Assembly: GCF_024345205.1 (NCBI RefSeq)
Contig: NZ_BROC01000023.1
Location: 1 to 46,860, forward strand
Direction: 5' to 3'
Source: Lapidilactobacillus luobeiensis
GTDB lineage: Bacteria > Bacillota > Bacilli > Lactobacillales > Lactobacillaceae
DNA: 46,860 bases
A program made the translations under genes and the position numbers. The notes below the pieces were generated by a model. That model made no database searches and was not told the DNA's origin. It saw nothing but the letters and a program-made list of their open reading frames with translations. Each line of letters opens with the position of its first letter. Positions within the stretch are counted from its first letter, which is position 1. Positions 1-8,836 of the stretch are shown here, piece by piece.

Positions 1-3
1 CCA

Positions 4-165
4 GCAACCGCCTCAGGGCGTGTGGCTCAGCAGTGAAATTTGTCTTTGTAGGTGCGCCAGCAGCTACTTAGACAAAGACCTGATTTTGAGACAATTCGGT
101 CTTTGAATTGGCTCAAAACAGCGTCCACTGCGTTCCAGCCACCACAAACGCCCTGAGGCGGTTGC
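4..165 (+). repeat. Palindromic repeat A, copy 1 (uninterrupted form)
   Basis: A 162-bp imperfect palindrome bounded by a perfect 18-bp inverted repeat: GCAACCGCCTCAGGGCGT at 4-21 and its complement at 148-165. It contains an inner hairpin (TTTGTCT paired with AGACAAA). Related copies lie at 8837-8994 and 14701-14983. This copy carries GGGCGT/ACGCCC where the others have GGACGT/ACGTCC, so both arms changed together. The junction GCGTTCCAGCC near 131 is the uninterrupted version of the site that holds a B element in the other two copies. About 45 bp to its right also resembles the right flank of copy 3, so the unit is longer than the palindrome. The left part of the unit would lie outside the window. 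No coding content is supported. Confidence 0.85.
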
Positions 166-259
166 GTCCACACCCAAACCCAACCACACCTGCAAGCAGG
201 CAAATCAGCAAACAAAGAAACGGTACTTTTCAAATCGACACAAATCAATAGCCTGAATC

Positions 260-1555
260 CTATTTCAGCCCCAACCGCTTAAAAATCAGATCGACCCGTC
301 GCAAATGCCAACGATAATCAAAAGCGTCGTCCAACTGCTCTGGCGTCAGTTGCGCCATCACTTGCGGATCCTCTGCCAATAATGTTTTGAAATCAGCGCC
401 CTCATTCCAAACCAAAGCCGTCTTGCCTTGAACCAAATCGTAGGCCTGCTCACGACTCAAGCCACTTTCAACCAATTTAAGCAGGACTCTTTGGCTGAAG
501 ATCAGCCCATGGGTCAAATTGAGGTTTTGCAACATTTTCTCTGGGAAAACGCCTAGATCTGTTAGAATGCGATCAAAACGGGTCAATTGATAATCCAGTA
601 AACTAGTCGCGTCTGGCAGAACGATCCGTTCAACGGAGCTATGAGAAATATCGCGTTCATGCCACAAGCTAACATCTTCCAAGGCCGGGGTCTGATAGCC
701 TCGCAATACACGGGCCAGGCCGGTCAAGTTCTCGGAGCCGATCGGATTGCGTTTATGCGGCATTGCTGAAGAACCTTTTTGTCCTGCGGCGAAACTTTCT
801 TCGACCTCATGGACCTCCGTACGTTGTAAATGTCGGATCTCCAAAGCAAAACGCTCGATCGAAGTCGCGATCAAAGCGATCGTGGATAAATATTCAGCGT
901 GCAGGTCTCTGGGGAGAACTTGCGTTGAGATATCTTGAGCGCGTAATCCTAATTTTTCAGTCACAAAGGCCTCGATCTCTGGCGGAATATTGGCGAAAGT
1001 GCCGACTGCTCCGCTGATTTTACCGGCTTCGACACCTTGAGCTGCGTGTTCGAAGCGCTCGATATCCCGTTTCAATTCCGCGTACCAAGTTGCCAGGACC
1101 AAGCCAAAAGTAGTCGGTTCAGCATGAACACCATGGGTCCGGCCGATCATGACAGTGTCTTCAAACTCAACTGCGCGGCGCTTGATCGTGGCTAACAGAC
1201 TCGTCAGATCTTGACGGATCAGATCATTGGCCTGCTTCAAGCGATAACCCTGAGCAGTATCGACCACATCAGTCGAAGTCAACCCGAAATGGATCCATTT
1301 ACGTTCAGCACCTAATGATTCCGAGACCGCCCGGGTAAAAGCAACCACATCATGTTTGGTCACTTTTTCCAGTTCTTGGACCCGCGCAGTGTCAAAACTC
1401 GCGTTAGCTTTGATCTTGGCAACATCGACGGCTGGGATCTCGCCTAAAGTCGACCAGGCCTCACAAGCCAACACCTCAACTTCTAACCAAGATTGATATT
1501 GATTTTGTAAACTCCAGATTTGCGCCATTTCGGGACGCGTATATCGATCGATCAT
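260..1555 (-). CDS. purB: Adenylosuccinate lyase
   Basis: PurB catalyses two fumarate eliminations in purine synthesis: SAICAR to AICAR, and adenylosuccinate to AMP. It is a cytoplasmic homotetramer of the fumarase/aspartase superfamily. The 431-residue length is normal for Gram-positive PurB. Visible motifs are the TSTDVVDTAQ region near residue 93, GRTHGVHAEPTTFG near 138 carrying the general acid/base histidine, and the family signature GSSAMPHKRNP near 261 with the catalytic serine loop. The ATG at 1555 follows AGGAGATCAGGC, a good ribosome binding site. It lies 134 bp downstream of purK on the same strand and is probably cotranscribed. The other purine genes are not in the window. Identification is secure. 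Confidence 0.97.
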   Translation of the reverse strand: MIDRYTRPEMAQIWSLQNQYQSWLEVEVLACEAWSTLGEIPAVDVAKIKANASFDTARVQELEKVTKHDVVAFTRAVSESLGAERKWIHFGLTSTDVVDTAQGYRLKQANDLIRQDLTSLLATIKRRAVEFEDTVMIGRTHGVHAEPTTFGLVLATWYAELKRDIERFEHAAQGVEAGKISGAVGTFANIPPEIEAFVTEKLGLRAQDISTQVLPRDLHAEYLSTIALIATSIERFALEIRHLQRTEVHEVEESFAAGQKGSSAMPHKRNPIGSENLTGLARVLRGYQTPALEDVSLWHERDISHSSVERIVLPDATSLLDYQLTRFDRILTDLGVFPEKMLQNLNLTHGLIFSQRVLLKLVESGLSREQAYDLVQGKTALVWNEGADFKTLLAEDPQVMAQLTPEQLDDAFDYRWHLRRVDLIFKRLGLK

Positions 1556-1689
1556 GCCTGATCTCCTCCATTTTTTGACTGTCTGATCCGCTGATTGCTT
1601 TCTTGATCGCCTTGCTTAAAAGTCCTATCACGACGACAAAGGTCCTCTGGCCATCTTGCAAGTTGTAGCCGGTGGACTGACTACCGACC

Positions 1690-2805
1690 TCACCAAAGGT
1701 CAGTATGCTCGATCAGTTCCAACAAACTTTCATAATCATTGGCCACGATCGTCGCCTCACCGATTGTCGCATTGGCGGCCGTGCCCACGATCACCGGCCA
1801 AAATAGGAACTGCCAATTGACCCGTTTTTGGATCTGGCCAAAAACTTGCGGTTCTTGACTGGCTGGTAAACTGATCAAAGCCCCTTCTTGGCGCAAGTAC
1901 AGCTCGGGGAGCGGCCACTCACATAAGCAACGTAACTGTAATTCATATTGCGAAAAGTTAGTAACGCTACCATAAAGATCCGCCGCTTGATATGGACCAG
2001 GATATATCCGATCAACGAACAAGATCCCCGCTTCTGTCGCGAAAAAAGTTACCCCAAATAATCCCTGAAAGTCAATATCTTCAGCGATCTGAGTAGCAAC
2101 ACGTTCGATCTCTTGTACCAAAGCGGGCGCGTTTTTTTGGTGGGCCAAAGCGCTGTGGAAGCGCCCATTGTGTGCGGCCGTTTCCAAAACAGGGAAAGTT
2201 TGGATCCGTTGGCGGCGATCCTTGCTGACCATGATCGCATACTCTTTGCTAACGGGTACCCAAGACTCCAAAATATAACTACCGTCACTAAGCTCACCGG
2301 CCAATTGCTCAACATCGGCAGCCGTTTGCAAAACATAATGAGCCTGACCGATTCCTTTTTGGATCGGCTTCAGCACACAAGGAAATCCGATCGAATCAAC
2401 AGCAGCCCGAATATCACTCAGTGAAACGACCATCGCATAAGGCGGAATATTGATATTATGATCTTCCAGAAAAGTTTTCTCTAAATAGCGATCTTGCGTC
2501 ATAGCCAGCAGCTCGGTCCCCTGCGGTAATTTGGCGCTGATCTGCGCCTCATTCAAACTATTGATATTGATTTTTTCGTCTTGAAAAAGTACCACCTCAC
2601 TGGCTGCGGCAAGTTGACGTAGTCGCAACACATCAGTGGAGGCGCCGATGATCACTTGATCCGCCTCTTTGGTCGCGAGGTCATTGGCATCTGGAACCAA
2701 TAGATTCACGGAAAATCCCATTTTGTGCGCGGCTTGGGCCAATTGCCAATTGCCTTGGCCACCACCAATGATCCCGATATAAGAACGTGGATAAACAAAA
2801 CTCAT
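1690..2805 (-). CDS. purK: PurK-family ATP-grasp protein (N5-CAIR synthetase-like) with altered active site
   Basis: PurK makes N5-carboxyaminoimidazole ribonucleotide from AIR, ATP and bicarbonate. The 371-residue protein has the family layout: an N-terminal nucleotide fold beginning GIIGGGQ at 11-17, a TQDRYLEKTFL segment at 103-113, an ATP-grasp core (FPCVLKP at 141-147, ESWVPVSKE at 180-188) and the C-terminal SQYELQLR helix near 285. Key positions are unusual. The family's first metal-binding glutamate (in GVMAMECF-like sequence) aligns with Thr254 in GVTFF. The second (the NE of NE-A-P-R-H-N-S-G-H) aligns with Arg266 in VDRIYPGPYQ. The glycine-rich loop after Lys146 is also diverged. 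It precedes purB in the same direction, and its ATG follows AGGGTAAAGCAG. It may be a non-catalytic or repurposed paralogue. The family call is firm; activity is doubtful. Confidence 0.8.
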   Translation of the reverse strand: MSFVYPRSYIGIIGGGQGNWQLAQAAHKMGFSVNLLVPDANDLATKEADQVIIGASTDVLRLRQLAAASEVVLFQDEKININSLNEAQISAKLPQGTELLAMTQDRYLEKTFLEDHNINIPPYAMVVSLSDIRAAVDSIGFPCVLKPIQKGIGQAHYVLQTAADVEQLAGELSDGSYILESWVPVSKEYAIMVSKDRRQRIQTFPVLETAAHNGRFHSALAHQKNAPALVQEIERVATQIAEDIDFQGLFGVTFFATEAGILFVDRIYPGPYQAADLYGSVTNFSQYELQLRCLCEWPLPELYLRQEGALISLPASQEPQVFGQIQKRVNWQFLFWPVIVGTAANATIGEATIVANDYESLLELIEHTDLW

Positions 2806-2910
2806 CTGCTTTACCCTCTAACTTCCTGATTTATAAACGATCTGACTAAGTGGATCATGATGACTAATGCCATTCTAGCAAATTTGACCACTAAAAACAC
2901 TTCTGGGGTC

Positions 2911-3291
2911 AAAACGTGCTTGCCGACCTAGCTTCTTCCGCTTAACTACGCAACTATTTCGGAGGCACAAACCAGCCTCCATAATAGTTGCTAGGTTAAT
3001 GCTCAGAAGCTGACCAGGTCGGCTCGCACTCTGTTTTTAAACGTGCTTGCCGTCCTAGTGTTTTCCGCTTAACTACGTCACTGTTCCGAAAGCAAAATAC
3101 GGCTTCCAAAACAGTGACTAGGCTAATGCTCAAACACTACCCAGGTCGGCTCACACTCTGTTTTTAAACGTGCTTGCCGTCCTAGCTCCTTGCGCTTAAC
3201 TACGCAATTGTTCCGAAAGCAAGGGACGCTTTCAAAACAATTGCTAGGTTAATGCTCAGGAGCTGGGCAGGTCGGCTCGCACTCTGTTTTT
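2911..3291 (-). repeat. Three tandem hairpin repeats B (B1, B2, B3)
   Basis: Three head-to-tail copies of a roughly 127-bp palindromic element fill most of the purK-xpt gap: B1 2911-3037, B2 3038-3164, B3 3165-3291. On the minus strand each starts near AGAGTGCGAGCCGACC and ends near GGCAAGCACGTT, folding into one long interrupted hairpin. Outer and inner stems differ between copies yet stay paired: outer AGAAGCT/AGCTTCT, AAACACT/AGTGTTT and AGGAGCT/AGCTCCT; inner AACTATT/AATAGTT, CACTGTT/AACAGTG and AATTGTT/AACAATT. B3 runs into the xpt stop codon. Whether they terminate xpt transcription or act otherwise is not clear from sequence. Further copies lie at 6787, 6905, 8868, 14070 and 14828. Confidence 0.9.
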
Positions 3292-4609
<1,318 letters not shown>

Positions 4610-4726
4610 AGTGGCGACTCCTTTTCAAAAAATTTCGCGAAGCAAGAACTGCTCTAAATCAATGTGACTGAGAAAATGGCGCTGGCACCACCACGCTCAA
4701 GCAATTTCTATTTTGCTAGCATTTAC

Positions 4727-5287
4727 CTAAAGTTGATCGGCCACGGCCGTGATGTTTGGTGCCATTTGACAAATCAACCGAGCGTTTTGCAAAACAGCGG
4801 GGGTCAGCGTTTGCGTCAGCAATACCATATCCTGCAAGCGTAACCCGTCTTCATAGATCGGCGCCGCATAGCGGTCAAAGAAATGTGGACGAACGCCGCT
4901 GAAACGAAACCCATTTTGCAGATAAAACCTAATATTGCCTAATGACGCATCGCCGGTCCCGACCGTGACTTGCTGCCGATCTGCGGCCTGCGCTTGTAGC
5001 AATGCCCATTGGACTAACCAACGACCCACGCCTTGCCGTTGTTGGTCTGGGGCCACCGCTAAATTCATGATCTCCCCAACTGTCGGTGTCAACGGGCGCA
5101 AGGCAATACTGGCAACGAACGTGTGGCGCCACTGCAACGCCCACAGCTGACAGTCAGGCAAATAGTCAGCGACCATGCGTGCATCTTCGTCGGCCAGCAA
5201 CAATAACGGTCGTAATTGCGTCCACGCATCCGCTGCGGGAACTTGCCAAAGACTGACGCCATTGGGCCAACTTTTTACTGTTATCAT
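4727..5287 (-). CDS. GNAT-family N-acetyltransferase
   Basis: A predicted acetyl-CoA-dependent acetyltransferase of unknown substrate, 186 residues from the start chosen here. The GNAT core is recognisable: a beta strand with EIMNLAVAPDQQRQGVGRWLV, where QRQGVG is the pyrophosphate-binding motif A, then GTGDASLGNIRFYLQNGFRFSGV, the typical motif B region of an N-terminal acetyltransferase. The C-terminal ~40 residues extend past the minimal domain. The ATG at 5287 (MITVKSW) follows GGAAGGGTTTTGGTCAA. A TTG at 5314 in the same frame is possible but has no good ribosome binding site. It lies upstream of the glucosaminidase gene on the same strand, 117 bp apart. Confidence 0.82.
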   Translation of the reverse strand: MITVKSWPNGVSLWQVPAADAWTQLRPLLLLADEDARMVADYLPDCQLWALQWRHTFVASIALRPLTPTVGEIMNLAVAPDQQRQGVGRWLVQWALLQAQAADRQQVTVGTGDASLGNIRFYLQNGFRFSGVRPHFFDRYAAPIYEDGLRLQDMVLLTQTLTPAVLQNARLICQMAPNITAVADQL

Positions 5288-5527
5288 TTGACCAAAACCC
5301 TTCCGTGAGGTCAAGACGTGCGACCACTGTCTTTCGTTCTATTATAACGATTTTTCCGCGAATATGCCGCCAGATCCTACCATAAAGTCAATTATCTCTA
5401 AAAAATATCGAAAATAGTGCCTGACATCAGGGCCGACCTGTTGCTAAAAGTCTTGAAAGGTCCCCAACGCGATCCCCAATCATAATGATTTTGCTGGTAC
5501 GACCAGTTTATCGTAACTTTAAATATA

Positions 5528-5556
5528 CAAAAAAGGACCGGCACTTTGCCGATCCA
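5528..5556 (-). terminator. Rho-independent terminator of the cold shock gene
   Basis: On the minus strand, GGATCGGCAAAGTGCCGGTCC forms a stem at 5535-5555 and is followed by a run of six T. It lies 25 bp after the csp stop codon. The rest of 5288-5580 holds no gene that I can support. Confidence 0.9.
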
Positions 5557-5580
5557 AAAAACTTTTTAATCAAAAATTAA

Positions 5581-5781
5581 TTAGTCTTTGTTAACGTTAA
5601 CGGCTTGAGGTCCGCGATCGCTTTCTTCGATGTCGAAAGTAACGCCTTGGCCTTCTTCAAGAGTCTTGTAGCCGTCGCCTTGGATAGCTGAGAAATGTAC
5701 AAATACATCGCTGCCATCTTCGCGAGTGATAAAGCCGTAACCTTTTTCTGCGTTAAACCATTTTACTGTTCCGTGTTCCAT
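5581..5781 (-). CDS. csp: Cold shock protein, CspA family
   Basis: A 66-residue single-domain RNA chaperone that binds single-stranded nucleic acid and melts mRNA structure in the cytoplasm. The sequence begins [18 protein letters not shown] and contains both RNA-binding motifs: RNP1 KGYGFI at 13-18 and RNP2 VFVHF at 26-30. Length and acidity are standard for the Firmicute CspB/CspC group. The ATG follows AAGGAGGAAACGTTCTA, a near-perfect ribosome binding site. A promoter about 120 bp upstream gives a long 5' untranslated region, as is usual for temperature-responsive csp mRNAs, and a strong terminator follows. It appears to be monocistronic. Confidence 0.97.
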   Translation of the reverse strand: MEHGTVKWFNAEKGYGFITREDGSDVFVHFSAIQGDGYKTLEEGQGVTFDIEESDRGPQAVNVNKD

Positions 5782-5900
5782 TAGAACGTTTCCTCCTTGA
5801 TAAAGCTAAAAATTTGTATGTGTGTATTTCTGTGTGGTACTTGTTGGAAGAAAGTCTATGCGAACAATCGAACCAATACCATTCAAAAAGTACAACTCTT

Positions 5901-5929
5901 ATACTATCATGCAGGACGAAAGAATACAA
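5901..5929 (-). promoter_or_regulatory. Promoter of the cold shock gene
   Basis: On the minus strand, -35 TTGTAT (5924-5929) and -10 TAGTAT (5901-5906) are separated by exactly 17 bp. Predicted transcription start is near 5893, leaving about 110 nt of leader before the csp start. Confidence 0.7.
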
Positions 5930-6084
5930 GCGTTTTTGCTGAAATTGTGCGGACTTTCTTTAATATAGCAACAATTAAAACGCATACACGAAATCGCTGA
6001 TCGGTTCATTTTTTCGCCACCGAACGGGTATTAAAGCGGTACCGGCTCCAACTGACTTATTCGTTTCTGCGCATTTCGGAACTT

Positions 6085-6112
6085 TTGCTTTAACCGTTAA
6101 GATGAATATGGT
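6085..6112 (+). promoter_or_regulatory. Candidate promoter of the lipoprotein gene
   Basis: TTGCTT (6085-6090), a 16-bp spacer and TATGGT (6107-6112) lie 28 bp before the lipoprotein start codon. Plausible but not strong. Confidence 0.5.
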
Positions 6113-6139
6113 AACTTAATAACTATAAGGGGAATCCAT

Positions 6140-6781
6140 ATGACAAAAAAACGCCGATTTTTATTCATGCTACTGGCCAGCTTCCTATTAATCTTGACCG
6201 GTTGCCAGAAAACCTATGATAGCGCCGCTGAATTGAAAAGTGATGCGCGAACGCTTCAAGCTGAGGTCAAAACTCAACGTCAAGAACTTAAAACGATCTA
6301 CGCCAACTACGCTAAGATCCAGCGTGTTTTTACCAAGGAGCAAAAACACGCGCCGGAAACTAACCTGTTGACGGACCACACCACCCAAACCTATCTTCTC
6401 AATCAAACTGCGCAAAAAAGTTACGATAAACTGAAAGCCAGCCAAAAAAGTATCAATCAGATCAACGAACGCCTTAAAAAAGTCGACATTAGTCGGATCA
6501 ACAGCCTTACCAGCGCAGAACTGACGGAGCTGACGCAGAGCATCCATATTATCGACCTCGACCATCAAAGCTTTGCTAACTTCATGAGCGCCTTCCTGAA
6601 AGACCAGAACAACTTTTATCGCGACGCGCCCGAACTCTATCGCACCGATAAAGACGGCCTTGACGAACGCCGCGCCCGCGCCAACCGCTACCTCGGCGCC
6701 GTCGACCAACAACTAGAGATCCTCCAAGTCAACCTAACCAGCACAGAAGCCGCAGTCAAAAAAATACTAAATACAATTTAA
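6140..6781 (+). CDS. Secreted lipoprotein, YkyA-like (putative cell-wall binding)
   Basis: A 213-residue lipoprotein. It starts with a basic N-terminus (MTKKRRF) and a hydrophobic core ending in the lipobox LTGC, with the lipidated cysteine at about residue 22. The mature part is highly charged and mostly helical, with coiled-coil character (for example LQAEVKTQRQELKTIY). The overall shape matches the YkyA family of Firmicute putative cell-wall-binding lipoproteins. I recognise this from architecture and composition, not from a diagnostic catalytic motif. The ATG follows AAGGGGAATCCAT. It stands alone on the plus strand between oppositely oriented genes, with B repeats and a long hairpin downstream. 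Confidence 0.75.
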   Translation: MTKKRRFLFMLLASFLLILTGCQKTYDSAAELKSDARTLQAEVKTQRQELKTIYANYAKIQRVFTKEQKHAPETNLLTDHTTQTYLLNQTAQKSYDKLKASQKSINQINERLKKVDISRINSLTSAELTELTQSIHIIDLDHQSFANFMSAFLKDQNNFYRDAPELYRTDKDGLDERRARANRYLGAVDQQLEILQVNLTSTEAAVKKILNTI

Positions 6782-6786
6782 AAAAA

Positions 6787-6904
6787 GTGCGAGCCGACCT
6801 GGGTAGTGTTTGAGCATTAGCCTAGTCACTGTTTTGGAAGCCGTATTTTGCTTCCGGAACAGTGACGTAGCTAAGCGGAAAGCACTAGGTCGGCGAGCAC
6901 GTTT
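6787..6904 (+). repeat. Hairpin repeat B4
   Basis: A complete B element reading GTGCGAGCCGACC to GGTCGGCGAGCACG on the plus strand, directly after the lipoprotein stop. The inner stem GTCACTGTT/AACAGTGAC equals that of B2. The outer stem AGTGTTT/AAGCACT pairs perfectly only if a G.U wobble is allowed on this strand. Confidence 0.88.
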
Positions 6905-6947
6905 AGAGTGCGAGCCGACCCGGTCAGCTCCTGAGCATTGACCCAGT
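6905..6947 (+). repeat. Truncated hairpin repeat B5
   Basis: Only the first ~40 bp of a B element (AGAGTGCGAGCCGACC through TGAGCATTGACC) are present, directly abutting B4. The rest is missing, so this is a decayed or half-deleted tandem copy. Confidence 0.75.
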
Positions 6948-6984
6948 TCCTCAACACCCCATAAATAGCGACTGCACCTAAACC

Positions 6985-7033
6985 AAGACACGCCACAAAA
7001 GCTGATTGCTTTTGGGGCGTGTCTTTGACTTTT
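6985..7033. terminator. Long stem-loop between convergent genes
   Basis: AAGACACGCC (6985-6994) pairs with GGCGTGTCTT (7016-7025), with an inner stem CAAAAGC/GCTTTTG and a T-rich tail on the plus side. It lies between the convergent lipoprotein and ECF genes, and probably terminates transcription from one or both directions. Confidence 0.6.
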
Positions 7034-7056
7034 TGATGGATCGAATCGTCGCTGCC

Positions 7057-7674
7057 TCAACCTTGGCGCCGCTGCCAAACATGAGTCAAGGGAATCCCCA
7101 GTAACGGTACGATAAACAACGCGCTCAGAGCTTCTGTCAGGCCATTCACGCCCAAAGCCGTCAAAAGGATCACGAAAAGATTACGTGTGTCCCCTTGAAA
7201 GCCCATTTGATTCAACAAGGTGCTAGCGTGATTGAGATAAAACAAACTGGAAAGGGTGATCACCCCAAAAGTATTGAGGGCCGCACCGAGAAACCCACTG
7301 ACCCCATAGCTAAGCGGTTGCGGTAGTTTGGCTTTTGACAGCACCCGTGGTAGCCAACCAGTCAACCAACCTACTAATAATCGGGGCACGATCGCGATCA
7401 CGGGGTTAGCGAACAATAAAAAGGTCACAGTACCTGGCGAAGTGTAGGCACGGATCAGCGAGATCACACCCCAGATCAAGCCAAGGATCGCGCCATCTCG
7501 GGGACCGAGCATCGCCGCCGCGACCATCACCGTCATTACCGAGAGCGTAATGACCGGCATTCCTGGCAATAAAGGAATATAGCCCAAAAAAGGTACCACT
7601 GATTGCAAAATCAAAATCGCTGTAAAAATACCTAAAATCGCGATCTCGCGGGCCTTGCCCTGACTTCGTCCCAT
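7057..7674 (-). CDS. ECF transporter S component (vitamin-binding membrane subunit)
   Basis: A 205-residue integral membrane protein with about six hydrophobic segments, fitting the substrate-binding S component of energy-coupling factor vitamin importers, which work with a shared EcfA-A'-T module encoded elsewhere. The N-terminal AREIAILGIFTAILIL resembles the helix of S components that contacts EcfT. The central MLGPRDGAILGLIWGVISLIRA is typical of the group, and of the named families it most resembles PanT-like (pantothenate) S components, but I cannot fix the substrate. The ATG at 7674 (MGRSQGK) is preferred because it follows GAGGTGAACAAA; an in-frame GTG at 7683 is part of that ribosome binding site. 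It is preceded by a promoter and a folded leader of about 155 nt. Confidence 0.85.
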   Translation of the reverse strand: MGRSQGKAREIAILGIFTAILILQSVVPFLGYIPLLPGMPVITLSVMTVMVAAAMLGPRDGAILGLIWGVISLIRAYTSPGTVTFLLFANPVIAIVPRLLVGWLTGWLPRVLSKAKLPQPLSYGVSGFLGAALNTFGVITLSSLFYLNHASTLLNQMGFQGDTRNLFVILLTALGVNGLTEALSALFIVPLLGIPLTHVWQRRQG

Positions 7675-7830
7675 TTTGTTCACCTCATCAAATCAAATTG
7701 GTCGTCCCATGTTGCTAAACAATACTAAAACCAGTTTATTGGCCGTCTTTGTCTCTTGCCGTTTTGGTCCACTTACTCTGTGGAGAGGGATCCAACCGAA
7801 CCTCATGACCATTTTTCGCGACATGAACTG
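7675..7830 (-). promoter_or_regulatory. Structured 5' leader of the ECF S-component gene, candidate riboswitch
   Basis: The roughly 155-nt transcribed leader folds with a closing stem, AGACCAGTT near its 5' end pairing with AACTGGTTT about 105 nt later. Inside, TTGG-TCC pairs with GGACCAA (one bulged base), enclosing a CTCT/AGAG hairpin. It does not match any riboswitch class I can recall for ECF substrates (TPP, FMN, preQ1, THF, cobalamin, lysine). No clear intrinsic terminator precedes the ribosome binding site, so control, if any, would be at translation. Evidence is base-pairing only. Confidence 0.45.
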
Positions 7831-7835
7831 GTCTA

Positions 7836-7864
7836 ATTCTACCTGAACCACTGTAAAATGTGAA
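7836..7864 (-). promoter_or_regulatory. Promoter of the ECF S-component gene
   Basis: Minus-strand TTCACA (7859-7864), a 17-bp spacer and TAGAAT (7836-7841). Each hexamer matches the sigma-A consensus at five of six positions. Predicted start is near 7829. Confidence 0.7.
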
Positions 7865-7941
7865 GCAAAGATTGCTTTTATCTTGATCAGAACTTTTAGC
7901 TGCTCGACTATTGAGAGCAAGCAACTGGACTGATCCTCACG

Positions 7942-7981
7942 AAAAAAAGCCAGTGCAAATGCGATCTGCTCTGACTTTTTT
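7942..7981 (-). terminator. Terminator of nagB
   Basis: AAAAAGTCAG pairs with CTGGCTTTTT around an inner GCA/TGC stem, ending in a T run on the minus strand, just after the nagB stop codon. Confidence 0.85.
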
Positions 7982-7992
7982 GCTTAGTAACT

Positions 7993-8700
7993 TTATTTAG
8001 ATAATTTGCTGGCCGCTGCTTCGTCCAAAATCAAGATTACATTCTCATGATTTTGTAAAGCGCTGGCAGGAACATGATTGGTGACCGGACCTTCAACCGT
8101 CGCCTTGATTGCGTCCGCTTTGTCTTCACCGTAAGCAATCAAAATGATTTGCTTACCCTTCATGATCGAACCGATGCCCATGGAGATCGCAAAACGAGGG
8201 ACATCTTGTTCGTTAGCAAAGAAGCGTGCATTGGCATCGATCGTTGATTGCGTCAAAGCCACTTTTTGAGTCTTACCGTCTAAATCTGAACCAGGTTCAT
8301 TGAAGCCGATATGACCATTGCGCCCGATCCCTAAGATCTGAATATCGATCGGATGCTCTGCCAATAATTTCTCATAATCAGCGGCTGCCGCGTCGATATC
8401 AGGATTAGCTCCATCAGGTACATAACTAGCCTTGAACGGCTTTTTGTAGAAAAGATGTTCCTTCATGAAGTAATGGTAGCTTTGATCATTGTCAGGTTGT
8501 AAGCCTACATATTCATCCAAGTTCATCGAAACCATTTGTGAGAAATCCAGATCACTGTTGCACATTGCGTCATACAAGGTGACTGGTGTGCTACCAGTGG
8601 CTAGACCGAGCACTTTAGCACCATGGGCCATGCCCGCTTTGATCAGTTCAAATGCGGCCTGTCCGCCGGCGATTTTGTCTTTAACTACTTTGATTTCCAT
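7993..8700 (-). CDS. nagB: Glucosamine-6-phosphate deaminase
   Basis: NagB converts glucosamine-6-phosphate to fructose-6-phosphate and ammonia, the last step of amino-sugar catabolism into glycolysis. The 235-residue length is that of the shorter Gram-positive NagB, without the allosteric C-terminal extension of the E. coli enzyme. Visible are the phosphate-binding LATGSTP at 33-39, the catalytic MNLDEYVG with Asp62, and [14 protein letters not shown] with His130 and Glu135. The ATG follows AAGGAGGACGTAAG. Its promoter carries a NagR-type operator, and the window also encodes nagA and a NagR-like regulator at 37839-39702, so the two loci probably form one GlcNAc regulon. Identification is secure. 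Confidence 0.97.
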   Translation of the reverse strand: MEIKVVKDKIAGGQAAFELIKAGMAHGAKVLGLATGSTPVTLYDAMCNSDLDFSQMVSMNLDEYVGLQPDNDQSYHYFMKEHLFYKKPFKASYVPDGANPDIDAAAADYEKLLAEHPIDIQILGIGRNGHIGFNEPGSDLDGKTQKVALTQSTIDANARFFANEQDVPRFAISMGIGSIMKGKQIILIAYGEDKADAIKATVEGPVTNHVPASALQNHENVILILDEAAASKLSK

Positions 8701-8716
8701 CTTACGTCCTCCTTGT

Positions 8717-8757
8717 TTGGTCTAGTCCAATTTACCGCGAAATCGGCTTTTTGTCAA
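8717..8757 (-). promoter_or_regulatory. nagB promoter with NagR-type operator
   Basis: Minus-strand -35 TTGACA (8752-8757), 17-bp spacer, -10 TAAATT (8729-8734). The near-palindrome TTGGACTAGACCAA (8717-8730) overlaps the -10 by two bases and matches the GntR-family NagR/YvoA operator pattern TGGT-CTAGACCA. Binding there would block polymerase. Confidence 0.8.
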
Positions 8758-8836
8758 GACTGGAACGCATTTTTTCTCACGCAGTTTTGCGAAAAAGTAT
8801 TCGGCGTGGTTCTCGGTCTGGGGGGTGTGCGTGAGC

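Noticed and set aside
2911-3291. B repeats as simple rho-independent terminators
   Set aside because: They are much longer than terminators, occur in tandem, and lack a consistent T run after the stem on the strand of the preceding gene; one also sits inside another repeat.
6188-6712. 174-codon minus-strand frame opposite the lipoprotein
   Set aside because: It is the antisense shadow of a well-supported coiled-coil lipoprotein gene and lacks its own ribosome binding site.
7675-7990. T-box or known vitamin riboswitch ahead of the ECF gene
   Set aside because: No T-box GGTGG-type motif and no conserved core of TPP, FMN, preQ1, THF or cobalamin switches is seen; it is reported only as an unclassified leader.
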